Shown: positions 1 to 10,231, counted from the stretch's first letter. The stretch: 64,000 nt of DNA from Gimesia maris (GCF_008298035.1 NZ_CP042910.1:4851001-4915000); one strand, 5' to 3'. Made by a program: numbers and translations. The notes: a model not told the origin generated them from the sequence alone.

Positions 1-869
1 TCTGCAAATATATCGAACGTGGTTCGTTTTAAGGTGGGGCTGTTATAAATTTCGCGCGTTCCACCAGGACCGATACGCACAATCAGTCGTCGATCATCTT
101 CGTTAATAAACCGATATCCCAGACCAGATGAAATCGTGCCGCGCCAGTCCAGATTTTCGAATTCATCGTATGTATTTTTATTCGTGAAGAAGACGATCCA
201 GTTAGTCGAGCGTGCGATATCTAAAGTGGCATTTCCATACCAGCGATTGGCATCCCGAACTCCATTCGATTGCCCCCAGCGACCACCAATTTCAAATTCA
301 AACAAGTTATTATTGTCAGATTTTTCGAGGTTCAGTCCAGTTGTGACATAACTACGATCGGTATTCCCCGCCAGATATGACCCCCCCAGTTCGAATCGTT
401 TTGTCCAGATTTCGACATACTCCCAGCATTGATCGGAGTATTCTGTGATTTGACCGAAAGCCGATTCTTCATCCACCCCCTCATCCAGATCGGGGGCCAC
501 TCCCAATGGCTCAGGTACAGGAACCTGATTGATCATTGAGGGTAATGGTGGTAGTTCTGCATTGTCATTACTGATCAGGAGTTGATCATCCTTACCTGAC
601 TGGGTACCGGCCTCCTGGTATTCCAGACGATCGACGTTCTCGAGCAGAATGGAGTGCACTTGTCCGTCCGGCAGCCGGAACAAAATGTTTCCATCCTCAA
701 AACCTATGCTTTCACCTGAAAAATACTCGCCACTCTTCAGATAAAGTGTTTCCACTTCGCTGTCTTCAGCCGAATACACAATGCCCGTCAACCCCCACAG
801 ACACACTAAATGTATCAGTAAGAATCTTAAGCGATTTTCAGATTGAATAAAGGGGGTAGAACAACCCAT
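1..869 (-). CDS. DUF481-like outer-membrane beta-barrel protein (3' end cut by window edge)
   Basis: The frame is open from an ATG at 869 to the left edge, at least 289 residues, so the C-terminus is missing. The N-terminus has a hydrophobic signal segment (about residues 13-33) ending near VYSAEDS. A short beta-rich module follows (LYLKSGEYFSGES, about 43-85), resembling the small SH3-like domain found in front of planctomycete secreted proteins. After an acidic Pro-rich linker, from about residue 155, comes KRFELGGSYLAGNTDRS with alternating polar and aromatic strands (WRGTISSGLGYRF). This pattern fits the DUF481/YdiY outer-membrane barrel family. The start is preceded by GGATGG a few bases upstream. 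The role is unknown. The barrel assignment rests on strand pattern and the GN(T/S)xxS-type opening motif, not on a search. Confidence 0.7.
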   Translation of the reverse strand, partial: MGCSTPFIQSENRLRFLLIHLVCLWGLTGIVYSAEDSEVETLYLKSGEYFSGESIGFEDGNILFRLPDGQVHSILLENVDRLEYQEAGTQSGKDDQLLISNDNAELPPLPSMINQVPVPEPLGVAPDLDEGVDEESAFGQITEYSDQCWEYVEIWTKRFELGGSYLAGNTDRSYVTTGLNLEKSDNNNLFEFEIGGRWGQSNGVRDANRWYGNATLDIARSTNWIVFFTNKNTYDEFENLDWRGTISSGLGYRFINEDDRRLIVRIGPGGTREIYNSPTLKRTTFDIFA

Positions 870-1492
870 TTAACCATCCGTGGCTGTACAACTCAGTTGT
901 GAGATTCAGGATATCGTTGTGGAGTTCACAAATTCAGAACGGGAGAGAGGGGGTCGGATTCTAGTAAGCATCCGGATTCACTGCAATGTGTTTTTGTAAA
1001 TAGTCTTTGGATCTGGCAAGGGATGTATCCTGTTCAGAAACAAGACCGATAAATCATCTTAAACCACTATTAAGCAGTCACTTATATAACATTTGAATAC
1101 AAAACGCTTTGTATTTTTTTCTGACTCCGATGTATCGTAACAATCAGAGGGAATGCATCAGTTTTGACCGTTTTGGTCCTGCAAATCAGATCCGGTAACT
1201 TGTCTGATCAGCATAACCGGATCTTTTAACTGTCTGGAACTCCTTCTGTATCTCATCCTTCCGGCTTTCCTGCCTCAAACTCAGCAAAAAAGCAGACAAG
1301 ATCCTGAGTACTTCAGACCGCGCCTGATTTTGCGTGCTAGAGTTTTTTGATTGCAGTTCGTTCCGGGCCAGCAGCAGTAATGAACTTACTGACCAGTCAA
1401 CACAACAAACCAAAACATTAAGCAATACATGGGCTGTTCCAGCCCGGTTGGTGACATGATTGTTGCCTGTCGTGAGGGGGAAAGATTGAATT
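870..1492. other. Divergent intergenic region with two inverted repeats
   Basis: This 623-base stretch separates the leftward DUF481-like gene from the rightward 228-aa gene. A 7-bp AT-rich hairpin, ATACAAA/TTTGTAT with a 4-base loop, lies near 1098-1115 and is followed by a run of T on the plus strand. A perfect 8-bp inverted repeat (GATCCGGT at 1189-1196, ACCGGATC at 1216-1223) is followed by TTTT. A 79-codon frame on the minus strand (1186-1425) overlaps the second repeat but has no recognisable motif. Two terminator-like hairpins where no rightward gene is seen could mean a small RNA; that is inference. Confidence 0.3.
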
Positions 1493-2179
1493 ATGGGATT
1501 TTTGAAACGATTCTTGAAGACGACTTATCGTGATAATGCCGCCGGTAAAGCGCGCAGCAGTTTCGAAAGTCTCTCGGAAGATCAGCTGGAAACACATTTG
1601 AGAATTGCCAAATATGGCAACTTCATGCTGACTGATGCCATCCGTCCTTCTTACGACCTGGAAGTCGTACCTCAGGCAGGCTATCGTCACGATGTTTACA
1701 CCGATAAAGAGACCGGGATTAAAATCCCTGTCCTGATGGCGTCCGCTTCCCGGGAAATCCTGTTTGACCTCTTTATTGACCTGCTGGATCCGCTGGGACA
1801 TGAAGTCGATGTCGTACTGGAAACCAGCCACGACGGTTCTAACAACCAGCATCAGGACCTGTATCGCGAACACATGGATCTGCCTGTTCTGAAAAGTACG
1901 CTCTACGATTACGAAGACCTGCTCCTGAATGATGGCTGTGCGGGAATTGCTGTTTTGAACCCACAGATTCCTCTGGAAGTTCAGTTCGATGAACACAAGC
2001 TGCTGATTATGTATGGCCAGGGAATTGAACAGTTTGAACAGACACTGGACGAATATGGGATCCCACATATCACCGACCTGAAATTTATCACAGAGGCAGA
2101 ACACGTGCACTCATCCAGTGATGAATCTATTGAAGAGCTGGATCAGTTGAAGTATCGCCTCGGCATCGATTTCGAATAA
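1493..2179 (+). CDS. Conserved-looking hypothetical protein, 228 aa
   Basis: I do not recognise this protein. It starts at an ATG with GAGGGGGAAAG about 9 bases upstream, a strong ribosome-binding site. It has no signal peptide or membrane segment and is acidic overall, so it is probably cytoplasmic. The N-terminus is basic (GFLKRFLKTTYRD). The middle alternates hydrophobic and charged residues in a mixed alpha/beta pattern (DLEVVPQAGYRHDVYTD, EVDVVLETSHDGSNNQHQ, AGIAVLNPQIPLEVQFDEHK). The tail is acidic and Ser-rich. The good codon composition and ribosome site make it a real gene. It stands alone, convergent with the TPR/VCBS gene 30 bases downstream. Confidence 0.8.
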   Translation: MGFLKRFLKTTYRDNAAGKARSSFESLSEDQLETHLRIAKYGNFMLTDAIRPSYDLEVVPQAGYRHDVYTDKETGIKIPVLMASASREILFDLFIDLLDPLGHEVDVVLETSHDGSNNQHQDLYREHMDLPVLKSTLYDYEDLLLNDGCAGIAVLNPQIPLEVQFDEHKLLIMYGQGIEQFEQTLDEYGIPHITDLKFITEAEHVHSSSDESIEELDQLKYRLGIDFE

Positions 2180-2209
2180 TCCGAATCCCTGCGCACCGCT
2201 CAGGACATC

Positions 2210-5125
2210 TCATTCGTAGATTCGTTTGACAGATGGTGCTGCCTGCCCTTCGATCAGTTGAATCTCCTGATCAACGGCGATCCCTTCGAAAACCTGCTTC
2301 AGACCTGAAGGCCAGCTTACTTCGAGCTGCACATCAGTCGTGATCGTGCCAGTTCCAAAAACCAGATCACGTTGATTCCGCGCCTGATACCCGTCGCCGG
2401 CTGTCAATTGACGCACGAGTGTCTGCCCATTTCTTTTCAATCGCACTGTTGTGCCAATGGCATCGCGGCTGGATTTGGTCCCCGTCAGAGTAACGACAAG
2501 CCGATGACCGTGTGATTTTGTCGTATTTTTAAGCAGAGCTACTGGCTGATCCAGACTGCCCACTACCGCCTCTTCCAGGCCATCTCGATTCCAGTCGAGT
2601 CGAGCCAGCCCTCTTCCCAACCTCTTCTGTTGAAAAAATGGCCCTGATTCAGGTATCTGCAATTCCTGAAATATTCCTTTCCCCCGATTCAACATCAACA
2701 GGGGCTTCATTTGCCAGGGAACCGCGTCGGCAGACAGATTTTCGACATGCCCATTGACAATCAGTAGATCCAGCAGACCATCCAGGTCCGCATCCAGAAA
2801 CTGTGTTCCAAATCCAAGTTGATAGAGGGTCGTATCGGCCATATTCGCCCGCTGCGTTCCATCAATAAACGAATCAGGAGAAAGCTGTCGGTATAACGTA
2901 TTTGTTTCCCGGAAATAGTTAGTCACATAAATATCGAGCAGACCATCTGTATCAGCGTCACCCGCTGCAACCCCCATACAGGCTTCTGTTCGCCCTTGCG
3001 CGTTGAAAGCCAGTCCTGACAACAGTGCCTCTTCCTGGAATGTTGTCTTTCCCGTTCCCTGGTTCACCATAAAAAAATTAGCAACCGCATCATTGGCGAT
3101 AAACAGATCAGGAAACCCCTTCCCCTTCAGATCCGCTGCAACAATTCCCAGCCCTTTTCCCTCAGCGACCTGGATACCAGAAGATGAAGTAATATTTTCA
3201 AACTGACCGTTATTCATATTCTCGAATAACTGATCCTGTGCCGCGGGAAAGTTCAAAGGCATACAGGACCTCAATGATCCATCAACAGTTTGACAGACGC
3301 GATCAAAAATATCATCTCCGGTGAGATAATTGACAGCGTAAATCTCCGGTCCGCCATCGCCGTTCAAATCAGCAATCAGACAACTGGTTGTCCAGTCGTC
3401 CTCTGCCCCTTTCGCCTGATCTGATTCTGTATAAGTTCCGTCTCCATTATTCAGATACAGTCGATTGAAACCGATGTTACCCACATAGATATCATCAAAA
3501 CCATCATTATTCAGATCTCCGATCGTAACGCCCTGACTGAATCGGTTTTCAAAAATTCCCGTTGAACCAGTTACGTCACGAAATGTTCCATCTCCCTGAT
3601 TTTCAAACAGACGATCATAATATTGCTTCTGCTGTTCATTCGCAGGCCAAGTGGCTCCCTGTGTCAGATAGAGATCAGGCCAGCCATCCGCATTAAAATC
3701 CAGGACGCCAACTCCCCCGCCGGTGAATTCATACATTTTATGATCAGTACCAGGCCAATCATGGCCATTAAAATACTGAAAGGAAACCCCCGCCACTTCA
3801 GAAACTTCCTCAAACGAGATGGAAGAGATCACATCCTCCTCATCGCGCCGAATTGTTGGCTCTGTCATTCTTTCCCCTGAAACCGACTTCTGTATGGGGA
3901 GCGCTAACTGCGCGACAGGATTCCTGCCTGCAATCATTCTGGTCAGTTCCAAGCCGGTCAGTTCAGGTTCAAGATCACGCATCGTTATCTGAGCCCACTC
4001 CAGTTGAGGGTCGATCAGCAGTGAAGCCCGACTCCAGCCATACGCTTCCCAGAACAAGCCCAGCTCTTTTGCCAGCGCGACCATCTGCGGCGCAACCTGA
4101 AGATCTCTATCACCATAGACCACTTTGACGAGCCCTTCATACTTCTGCAGTTTCTTCGCGTACTCCAGCAGTCTCTCCGCATTCTGATTTCCCGCCTGTT
4201 TCAACAGTTGTCCCAGTTGATAGCAGGCTGTCGAATTCGTTGAATCCCGTTTGAGCGTTTCTGCAAAACAACGAATGGCTAAGTCCGTTTTCCCCTGTTT
4301 CTGATACCATTGTCCTTCGATACTCCAGATATCGGGATGTTGGCGAACATGATCTGACAGGGAACCCTGCCATTTCCTGAAGAGATTTTCTTCATTGTTC
4401 AGTAACAGAATTTGCCCCAGTAATACCTGCGCCTGACTCAGTTCGGGTTGAGCCGAAACCAGTTTCACCAATCGTACTTCCGCGGCGGCATATTCCTGCC
4501 GGTCCATTTCCTGCCGTGCTTCAACAAGTTGAACCAGTGGATCTTCCGGTGCCACTTCTGAATACTCAGAAATCAGCTGTGGATTTTCCAGAGACCGGTC
4601 ACTCATTGCCAGCAGATAGAGAATCAGGGGATTAATACGGTCCTGTTTAAGCAGTTTGATCCTGACTGGAACCGCTTCCCAGGAACGCGCGGTCAGTCCA
4701 TACAGGTAAGATAACCGCTCAAGAAGGTGTGAATCATCGGGAAACGACTTCTGCGCTCGTAAAAATTCATCCTGTGCTTTTGACAGCTGTTTCAGCTGAA
4801 ACAGATAGAGTTCGCCGGAACGGGTTCTGGCTTTTAATGACTCACGACTGCCATTATCGGGGACATGCTCATAATACCAAATGACCTCAACCGGCTTACG
4901 TTCTTTGACCGCGATCTCAGCCCCCAGCATGGCTGCCGGAACCTGGTGTGAAGGAGTATCGAGCAACTGATTCACAAGCTGTTTCGCTTCTTCATTTTTA
5001 CCCATGCGGAATGCATAAGATGCCCGTTGAAAGATCGCGTCTGGTTCCTGCTCCAGCATTCCTGAAAAATAGGTAGTCAATCCCACAGTCAGAAGTATCA
5101 CACTGATCCAGATAGCACGCACCAC
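2210..5125 (-). CDS. TPR - FG-GAP/VCBS - ASPIC/UnbV repeat protein
   Basis: A 971-residue exported or membrane-anchored protein, starting at GTG. Residues 5-25 form a signal anchor (VILLTVGLTTYFSG). Residues about 30-380 are TPR-like helical repeats, for example GQWYQKQGKTDLAIRCFAETL. From about 440 there are seven VCBS/FG-GAP-type calcium-binding repeats with D-x-D/N-x-D-G cores (LDFNADGWPDLYL, GDLNNDGFDDIYV, ADLNGDGGPEIYAV, LDADLDGLLDLLIVNGH). The last about 90 residues match the ASPIC/UnbV domain (RDAIGTTVRLKRNGQ, then GDGYQARNQRDLVFGTG). In this CRTAC1-like family the repeats build a beta-propeller, probably for extracellular or periplasmic binding; the ligand is unknown. It is a single gene with no operon partner and is common in planctomycete genomes. 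Confidence 0.9.
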   Translation of the reverse strand: MVRAIWISVILLTVGLTTYFSGMLEQEPDAIFQRASYAFRMGKNEEAKQLVNQLLDTPSHQVPAAMLGAEIAVKERKPVEVIWYYEHVPDNGSRESLKARTRSGELYLFQLKQLSKAQDEFLRAQKSFPDDSHLLERLSYLYGLTARSWEAVPVRIKLLKQDRINPLILYLLAMSDRSLENPQLISEYSEVAPEDPLVQLVEARQEMDRQEYAAAEVRLVKLVSAQPELSQAQVLLGQILLLNNEENLFRKWQGSLSDHVRQHPDIWSIEGQWYQKQGKTDLAIRCFAETLKRDSTNSTACYQLGQLLKQAGNQNAERLLEYAKKLQKYEGLVKVVYGDRDLQVAPQMVALAKELGLFWEAYGWSRASLLIDPQLEWAQITMRDLEPELTGLELTRMIAGRNPVAQLALPIQKSVSGERMTEPTIRRDEEDVISSISFEEVSEVAGVSFQYFNGHDWPGTDHKMYEFTGGGVGVLDFNADGWPDLYLTQGATWPANEQQKQYYDRLFENQGDGTFRDVTGSTGIFENRFSQGVTIGDLNNDGFDDIYVGNIGFNRLYLNNGDGTYTESDQAKGAEDDWTTSCLIADLNGDGGPEIYAVNYLTGDDIFDRVCQTVDGSLRSCMPLNFPAAQDQLFENMNNGQFENITSSSGIQVAEGKGLGIVAADLKGKGFPDLFIANDAVANFFMVNQGTGKTTFQEEALLSGLAFNAQGRTEACMGVAAGDADTDGLLDIYVTNYFRETNTLYRQLSPDSFIDGTQRANMADTTLYQLGFGTQFLDADLDGLLDLLIVNGHVENLSADAVPWQMKPLLMLNRGKGIFQELQIPESGPFFQQKRLGRGLARLDWNRDGLEEAVVGSLDQPVALLKNTTKSHGHRLVVTLTGTKSSRDAIGTTVRLKRNGQTLVRQLTAGDGYQARNQRDLVFGTGTITTDVQLEVSWPSGLKQVFEGIAVDQEIQLIEGQAAPSVKRIYE

Positions 5126-5305
5126 AGTTTTGATACTTTCACACTACAAAAGGAGTTTTCTGCCTGGGCGAATCCGAATGACTTCACAGAACATGTCTAC
5201 TTTCCCTCCGGAAGGGAAGTGAGCACTGGGATCACCCCCAATCCGCGCTGTCACATAATGTATTCTATGAGGACAGCTTACCCGGCACTACCAGGCAAGC
5301 TCGTT

Positions 5306-8300
5306 TTATACAGTTACATTTTCCTTCGATTCCACTTCCACCTCAGGAGATGCAGCAGTTTCTTGAGGCCGTTTAAATGTGCCGGGTCGTAACAGATTCA
5401 GTCCCCATGCTTTGGCGTCCATCGTTAAACTGAATAGCGTGGGAACCAGTATCAGTGTAAACAGAGTGGAAACAATCAAACCGCCCAGCACCACACTTCC
5501 CAGTCCGCGATAGAGTTCACTTCCTGCTCCGGGGAACAAAACCAGAGGTAACAGGCCCAGCACGGTTGTGGTAGTTGTCATAAAGATCGGCCGAATACGG
5601 GTTCGGATACTTTCCAGAATCGCTTCCCGGGGAGTCATACCATCCTCATTGATATGATTCAGAGACTGGTGAATGATCAGAATCGGGTTGTTCACCACCG
5701 TTCCGATCAGAATCACAAAGCCCAACATGGTAAGCACATCCAGAGTCTGCAGCATGAATAGATTCAGAATACTGAGCCCCAGAATTCCACCGACCGCGCC
5801 GAGGGGCACACTGAATATAATAACCAGCGGATACAGCCACGATTCGAACAATGCCGCCATCAACAGGTAGGTAATCATCAACGCCAGCAGTACATTAAAC
5901 TGCAAAGCCGCCCAGGTATCGCGTAGCTTATCGGCTGTACCGGAAAGGTTGATACGATAGCCGCCTGCCAGCTGTCCGTTTTCGCGCATCGGCTGAACGA
6001 TTTCTGACTGAATCTGATCCATGGCATCTTCCAGCGCCATTTCTTCAGGGGGCGACACTTCAATCGTAATCGCACGCTGCCGCTCACGATGATTCACCTG
6101 TTCCGGCCCACTTGTGATTTCCACATCCGCCAAAGCTCCTAATGAAACCAGTCTACCATCCGGAGTTGCTACCGAGAGGGCTGCCACATCCTGAGTATTC
6201 TGAATATGACGTGATTGACCGATGATCGTCAGATCGATTTTATCTCCGCCCAGGTAGTAATCGCCAGCAAATGCACCATCAATCAGCGCATTGGCCGTAT
6301 ACCCGAGATCGGCGCTACTGACTCTATTTTCAGCAGCCTGCATCAATTTCGGTTGGATATGTACTTCCGGACTGGAAAGATCGAGACTGGGAATCGGACG
6401 TACCTGTGCATTGGGGATCATTTGCTTGGATTTCCCCAGAATCTGCCCCCCCATAGCAACCAGCTTCTCAAGATCGGGACCTATGATTTCGATTTCAATT
6501 GTCCGTCCCCCAGTCAATCCCTGTTCAAACAGACTGGACTGTTTTGCTACGGTAAAAGTCCCGGGCAGTTTTGATCCTGCCTGCTGCACCAGGGGAATCA
6601 GTTCCGCAACACGCTGAGAATCAAAAGCGCGAATCCCCATAAAGACCTGACGTCCACGTGCCACAAAGAAAAAGTCTCCAATGACAGGATAATTCAGTTG
6701 CTTTGCTTCATCACTCTCCGGGTCAATGTCCCAGTAAGGGCGTAGATCTGACTCAACCGACTCCCCAAGTTCCATCAACTGGTTCAGGTTGTAGCCGGGA
6801 GGCGGAATTAAAATACAGAAAATCAGATTCCGGTTACCGGTCGGCAGATATTCCACTTTCGGCCATAACTGCCAGCTGACACCAACCGCGGCTCCCACCA
6901 GCAGGCAGACCACAACCAGTCGTCTCATAATCCCTTTCTGAATCCAGGCATTCATACCCACAATCGACTTCACAAATAAGGCGCCGCCTGATTCAATCGG
7001 CCCAATAACAGCACGATGCAGAGCGCCTTTTTTCACGGTTTGATCAATATCATCTTCCGGGTGACTGGAAATCTGGTGGTCTTCAAGCCCCTGGTCATCT
7101 CGTTTATGCAGTAGACGTGCTGAAGCAGTTGAAATCAAAGTCATCGAAACAATGAGTGACAGACCGACGGCTGCACTAATAGCCAGCGCGATATCTTGAA
7201 ATAACTGCCCCGCTTCTTCCTCAATGAAAACCACAGGCAGGAATACGGCAATGGTCGTTAAAGTCGAGGCCAGAACTGCGCCCCAGACCTCTTGTGTCCC
7301 CTTAATCGCCGCCTGAAAAGGAGATTCTCCCAGTGAATAACGTCTATAAATATTTTCCAGCACGACCACTGCGTTGTCGACGAGCATCCCGACCGCAAAA
7401 GCAAGACCAGCCAGACTGATTACGTTTAAGGAACGCCCCAGCGCGCCCAGAATCAGGAAGGTACCAATGATACTGGTCGGAATCGCCAATCCGACCACTA
7501 ATGCTCCACGGGCAAACCAGAATCCAGACCCAATAATCAATGCCAGACTGACAGCAAAAAACCAGGGAGAGATAAAAGTCGCAGCGACGGCTGTAACAAT
7601 AATAAAAGGCACGACGATCAGCGTACGCATACCCAGGTGCAGAAATGACATCAATACGATCATGGTCAGTGCACCGCCGATAAAGATATTGTTCTTCACC
7701 AGGTCGACTGAAGAATATATATAATCGGTTTCATCATAAACCTGCACCAGTTGCAGCCCACGTGGTTTGAGAATATTTTCGTCGATGTCTTTGACCGCTT
7801 CTCGCAAGCCATCCATGATATCCAGAACATTGGCACCGGTTTCACGGACACAGTTGATTGCAATACTCGACTCACCAAACCGTCTGACCAGACCATCTGG
7901 CTTTTTGTAACCCAGACGTACTTCTGCTACATCTCGCACATAGACCGGCGCACCATTACTGACCGCAAGCAACTGATTCTCAACTTCTTCTTTATTTCGA
8001 AACTGTCCCAGCGTTCGCACGACCCAGCGACGTTTCCCTTCCCAGAAGTCACCGGCCGATGTATCCTCATTTTGACCTCTGAGCACATTGCGAACATCAC
8101 TGATCGTTAACTGCCGTGCCGCCAGTTGCTCGGAGTCCACCACCACCTGTAATTCATCTTCCAGACCACCTAATACGTTTGACTGGGAAACGCCTGAAAC
8201 ACGTTCGAATCGCGCTTCAATTTCGTCTTCTGCGAAACGCCGTAATTTCGTGACTTCGATATCTTTTTCAGGAAGAATTCCACCACGAACTGCTGGATAT

Positions 8301-8863
8301 TCTTCAGCCAGCAGACGCAACCGCAGCATCGCCAGCCCCGGATTGGGAGTATTGCGAACGATCTCAAGCTGTTCTTTGACTTCCGGGTGGGCCTCCTGAA
8401 ATGCGACAATTTTTTCATCAGAAGGCAGACGACTGCTGAGAATGAACCAGGCAATCGGGCGATCTGCAGCATTCGCTGTACTGATGATTGGCTGATCGGC
8501 GTCTTCTGGATACTCGGGAACCTGTTGCAGACGGGAATTCACCTTCAGTAAGGCTTCATCCATGTTGGTACCAACCAGGAACTCCAGCGTGATGGTCCCT
8601 TTAGAATCCGCGCTTTCCGAACTCAGTTTGGTAATACCTTCCACGCTCTTTAGCTGTTCTTCCTGCTCCAGTACAATTTCACGTTCCACTTCCTGCGGAC
8701 TGGCACCAGGCCAGCGCGTTTCGACTGTAATTGTAGGACGTTGTACTTCGGGCGTCAGTTGCATCGGCATGCGCGTCAGAGAAACCAGGCCGAACAATAC
8801 GGTCATCAACACGCCCACTGTCACTTTGACGGGATTATGTACAATGGCATTAATCAGATTCAT
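5306..8863 (-). CDS. RND family efflux transporter, inner-membrane permease (AcrB-like)
   Basis: This 1185-residue proton-driven pump subunit is last in a marR-adaptor-permease operon, 12 bases after the adaptor gene, with AGAGGAAC upstream of the ATG. The RND plan is clear. There is an N-terminal TM1 and a porter domain opening with ETRWPGASPQEVEREI. TM4 carries the proton-relay Asp in GMLVDNAVVVLENI. A second porter domain follows, then the C-terminal TM bundle ending FTLILVPTLFSL. It is over 100 residues longer than AcrB (1049). About 60 extra residues lie in the first porter domain (roughly 150-215). About 38 extra hydrophobic residues (roughly 418-455) lie between the TM2-loop and the AIPTSIIGTF segment of TM3. 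The substrate is unknown. No TolC-type outer-membrane factor is encoded nearby. Confidence 0.93.
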   Translation of the reverse strand: MNLINAIVHNPVKVTVGVLMTVLFGLVSLTRMPMQLTPEVQRPTITVETRWPGASPQEVEREIVLEQEEQLKSVEGITKLSSESADSKGTITLEFLVGTNMDEALLKVNSRLQQVPEYPEDADQPIISTANAADRPIAWFILSSRLPSDEKIVAFQEAHPEVKEQLEIVRNTPNPGLAMLRLRLLAEEYPAVRGGILPEKDIEVTKLRRFAEDEIEARFERVSGVSQSNVLGGLEDELQVVVDSEQLAARQLTISDVRNVLRGQNEDTSAGDFWEGKRRWVVRTLGQFRNKEEVENQLLAVSNGAPVYVRDVAEVRLGYKKPDGLVRRFGESSIAINCVRETGANVLDIMDGLREAVKDIDENILKPRGLQLVQVYDETDYIYSSVDLVKNNIFIGGALTMIVLMSFLHLGMRTLIVVPFIIVTAVAATFISPWFFAVSLALIIGSGFWFARGALVVGLAIPTSIIGTFLILGALGRSLNVISLAGLAFAVGMLVDNAVVVLENIYRRYSLGESPFQAAIKGTQEVWGAVLASTLTTIAVFLPVVFIEEEAGQLFQDIALAISAAVGLSLIVSMTLISTASARLLHKRDDQGLEDHQISSHPEDDIDQTVKKGALHRAVIGPIESGGALFVKSIVGMNAWIQKGIMRRLVVVCLLVGAAVGVSWQLWPKVEYLPTGNRNLIFCILIPPPGYNLNQLMELGESVESDLRPYWDIDPESDEAKQLNYPVIGDFFFVARGRQVFMGIRAFDSQRVAELIPLVQQAGSKLPGTFTVAKQSSLFEQGLTGGRTIEIEIIGPDLEKLVAMGGQILGKSKQMIPNAQVRPIPSLDLSSPEVHIQPKLMQAAENRVSSADLGYTANALIDGAFAGDYYLGGDKIDLTIIGQSRHIQNTQDVAALSVATPDGRLVSLGALADVEITSGPEQVNHRERQRAITIEVSPPEEMALEDAMDQIQSEIVQPMRENGQLAGGYRINLSGTADKLRDTWAALQFNVLLALMITYLLMAALFESWLYPLVIIFSVPLGAVGGILGLSILNLFMLQTLDVLTMLGFVILIGTVVNNPILIIHQSLNHINEDGMTPREAILESIRTRIRPIFMTTTTTVLGLLPLVLFPGAGSELYRGLGSVVLGGLIVSTLFTLILVPTLFSLTMDAKAWGLNLLRPGTFKRPQETAASPEVEVESKENVTV

Positions 8864-8875
8864 TGTTGTTCCTCT

Positions 8876-10171
8876 TTAACCGTCAGTATTAATGGCTTTG
8901 GCTGTGGGTAGGGCATCGGGTTCCAGGACATTTGAGATCATGACATCCTGCCCGGGATGTAAACGTTCATTGCCTCGAATGACCACATAGCCCCCACTCT
9001 CCAGGTCCCCTTTCACCTGAATCAGACGGCCATCAGCTACGCCTACCTGTACGGGAACCGCACGTGCCTTACCCAGTTTGGAGTTTTTCTTTCCTGGCTC
9101 CACCACATAGATCATAGGAGTCGGTCCTCCCAGAACGAGAGCATCTTTGGAAACCATTAACGCCTTCAACCTGGGACCGGTAGGGAGAACAGCCCGCGCC
9201 AGCATACCTGATTTCAGCAATGGGCCGTCTTTCCTAATCTCATTTTTAAGACGAACCTTCACCGGAAATGTTCGTGCTCTGATATCTGCCTGTGGCACAA
9301 TCATTACCACTTCGCCCGTAAAGACTTGATTGGGAATGGCGGGGATTTCGACCCGGACTTCCGATTTCAGTTGAACATGCGGTACATGATTTTCCAGGAC
9401 CTGCACACTGACATCAACGTGATCCAGAGCAATCACTTCTGCGACCAGTTCTCCTGAATTCACCCATTGACCAACTTCAGTATGTTCCGCAACCACGTAA
9501 CCATCAAAGGGGGAGATGATTGTATGTTTGACAACCTGGCTTTCGAGTTTGTCGACCAGCGCCTGTTGAACGGCTACCCGGGCCTTCGCCTGCGCAATCT
9601 GCTCCTTGCGGGGACCTTCTACGGCCAGCTTATAAGCAGCTTCCGCTTCCGAAAACATTTCTTCTGCGCGAATTGATTCGGACACGACCGCCTGAATATC
9701 ATCATCATTAACTGCTTTTCTGGCATACAGTGATTCCAGGCGTTTTAGACGTTTCTGCTGATATTCACTGTCTGCTTTCGCAGCCATCATTAATGCTTTC
9801 GCCCGTTTAATTTCGTCGGGTCGCGTTCCATTTACCAGTTCATTCAATTCCTCTTTTCGCAGATCAAGAGTCGCTTTTTCGGAATCCAATTCGAGGTTAA
9901 TTGTGTTCGTCAGCAACTGAGCCAATGGTTGCCGGGCACGAACAAAGTCTCCTTCATTCACGGGAAACTCTGCCACACGCCCACCGACAGCACTGCCAAT
10001 CACACTTCGTTTAATGGGCATTACAGTCCCCACGAAGGTTTGGCCCGAGGCAACTTCACGTTCGACGATCTTTGCCACATCGACATTCGCAGGCCCCCGT
10101 TGTGCCGGAAGTGGCTGGGCTGCCATGATCATTGCACAAATCACTACAGCAAGACTGGTTGCTATTCTCAT
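8876..10171 (-). CDS. Efflux RND transporter periplasmic adaptor (membrane fusion protein)
   Basis: A 431-residue HlyD/AcrA-type adaptor that would link the RND permease to an outer-membrane channel. The longest frame begins at a TTG at 10183, but the ATG at 10171 has GAGGA at ideal spacing and gives a proper signal peptide (MRIATSLAVVICAMIMAAQ, cut near PAQRG). The domain order is a lipoyl half (GGRVAEFPVNEGDFVRARQPLAQL), then a long alpha-helical hairpin (about 100-205, with RAKALMMAAKADSEYQQKRLKRLESL), then the second lipoyl half (ISPFDGYVVAEHTEVGQWVNSG), then beta-barrel and membrane-proximal domains. No lipobox Cys is present, so the protein is soluble or signal-anchored. It sits between marR and the permease gene, in one transcription unit. 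Confidence 0.92.
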   Translation of the reverse strand: MRIATSLAVVICAMIMAAQPLPAQRGPANVDVAKIVEREVASGQTFVGTVMPIKRSVIGSAVGGRVAEFPVNEGDFVRARQPLAQLLTNTINLELDSEKATLDLRKEELNELVNGTRPDEIKRAKALMMAAKADSEYQQKRLKRLESLYARKAVNDDDIQAVVSESIRAEEMFSEAEAAYKLAVEGPRKEQIAQAKARVAVQQALVDKLESQVVKHTIISPFDGYVVAEHTEVGQWVNSGELVAEVIALDHVDVSVQVLENHVPHVQLKSEVRVEIPAIPNQVFTGEVVMIVPQADIRARTFPVKVRLKNEIRKDGPLLKSGMLARAVLPTGPRLKALMVSKDALVLGGPTPMIYVVEPGKKNSKLGKARAVPVQVGVADGRLIQVKGDLESGGYVVIRGNERLHPGQDVMISNVLEPDALPTAKAINTDG

Positions 10172-10231
10172 TTGATTCCTCAACGTTTTATCAAGTTTGT
10201 TGAATCTGCCTGAAGGAAGAATTTTGGTGGT

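Noticed and set aside
1186..1425. 79-codon minus-strand frame in the left intergenic region
   Set aside because: No ribosome-binding site, motif or neighbour support; it overlaps an inverted repeat.
1418..2110. 230-codon minus-strand frame
   Set aside because: Antisense shadow of the 228-aa gene, which has the strong ribosome site and better composition.
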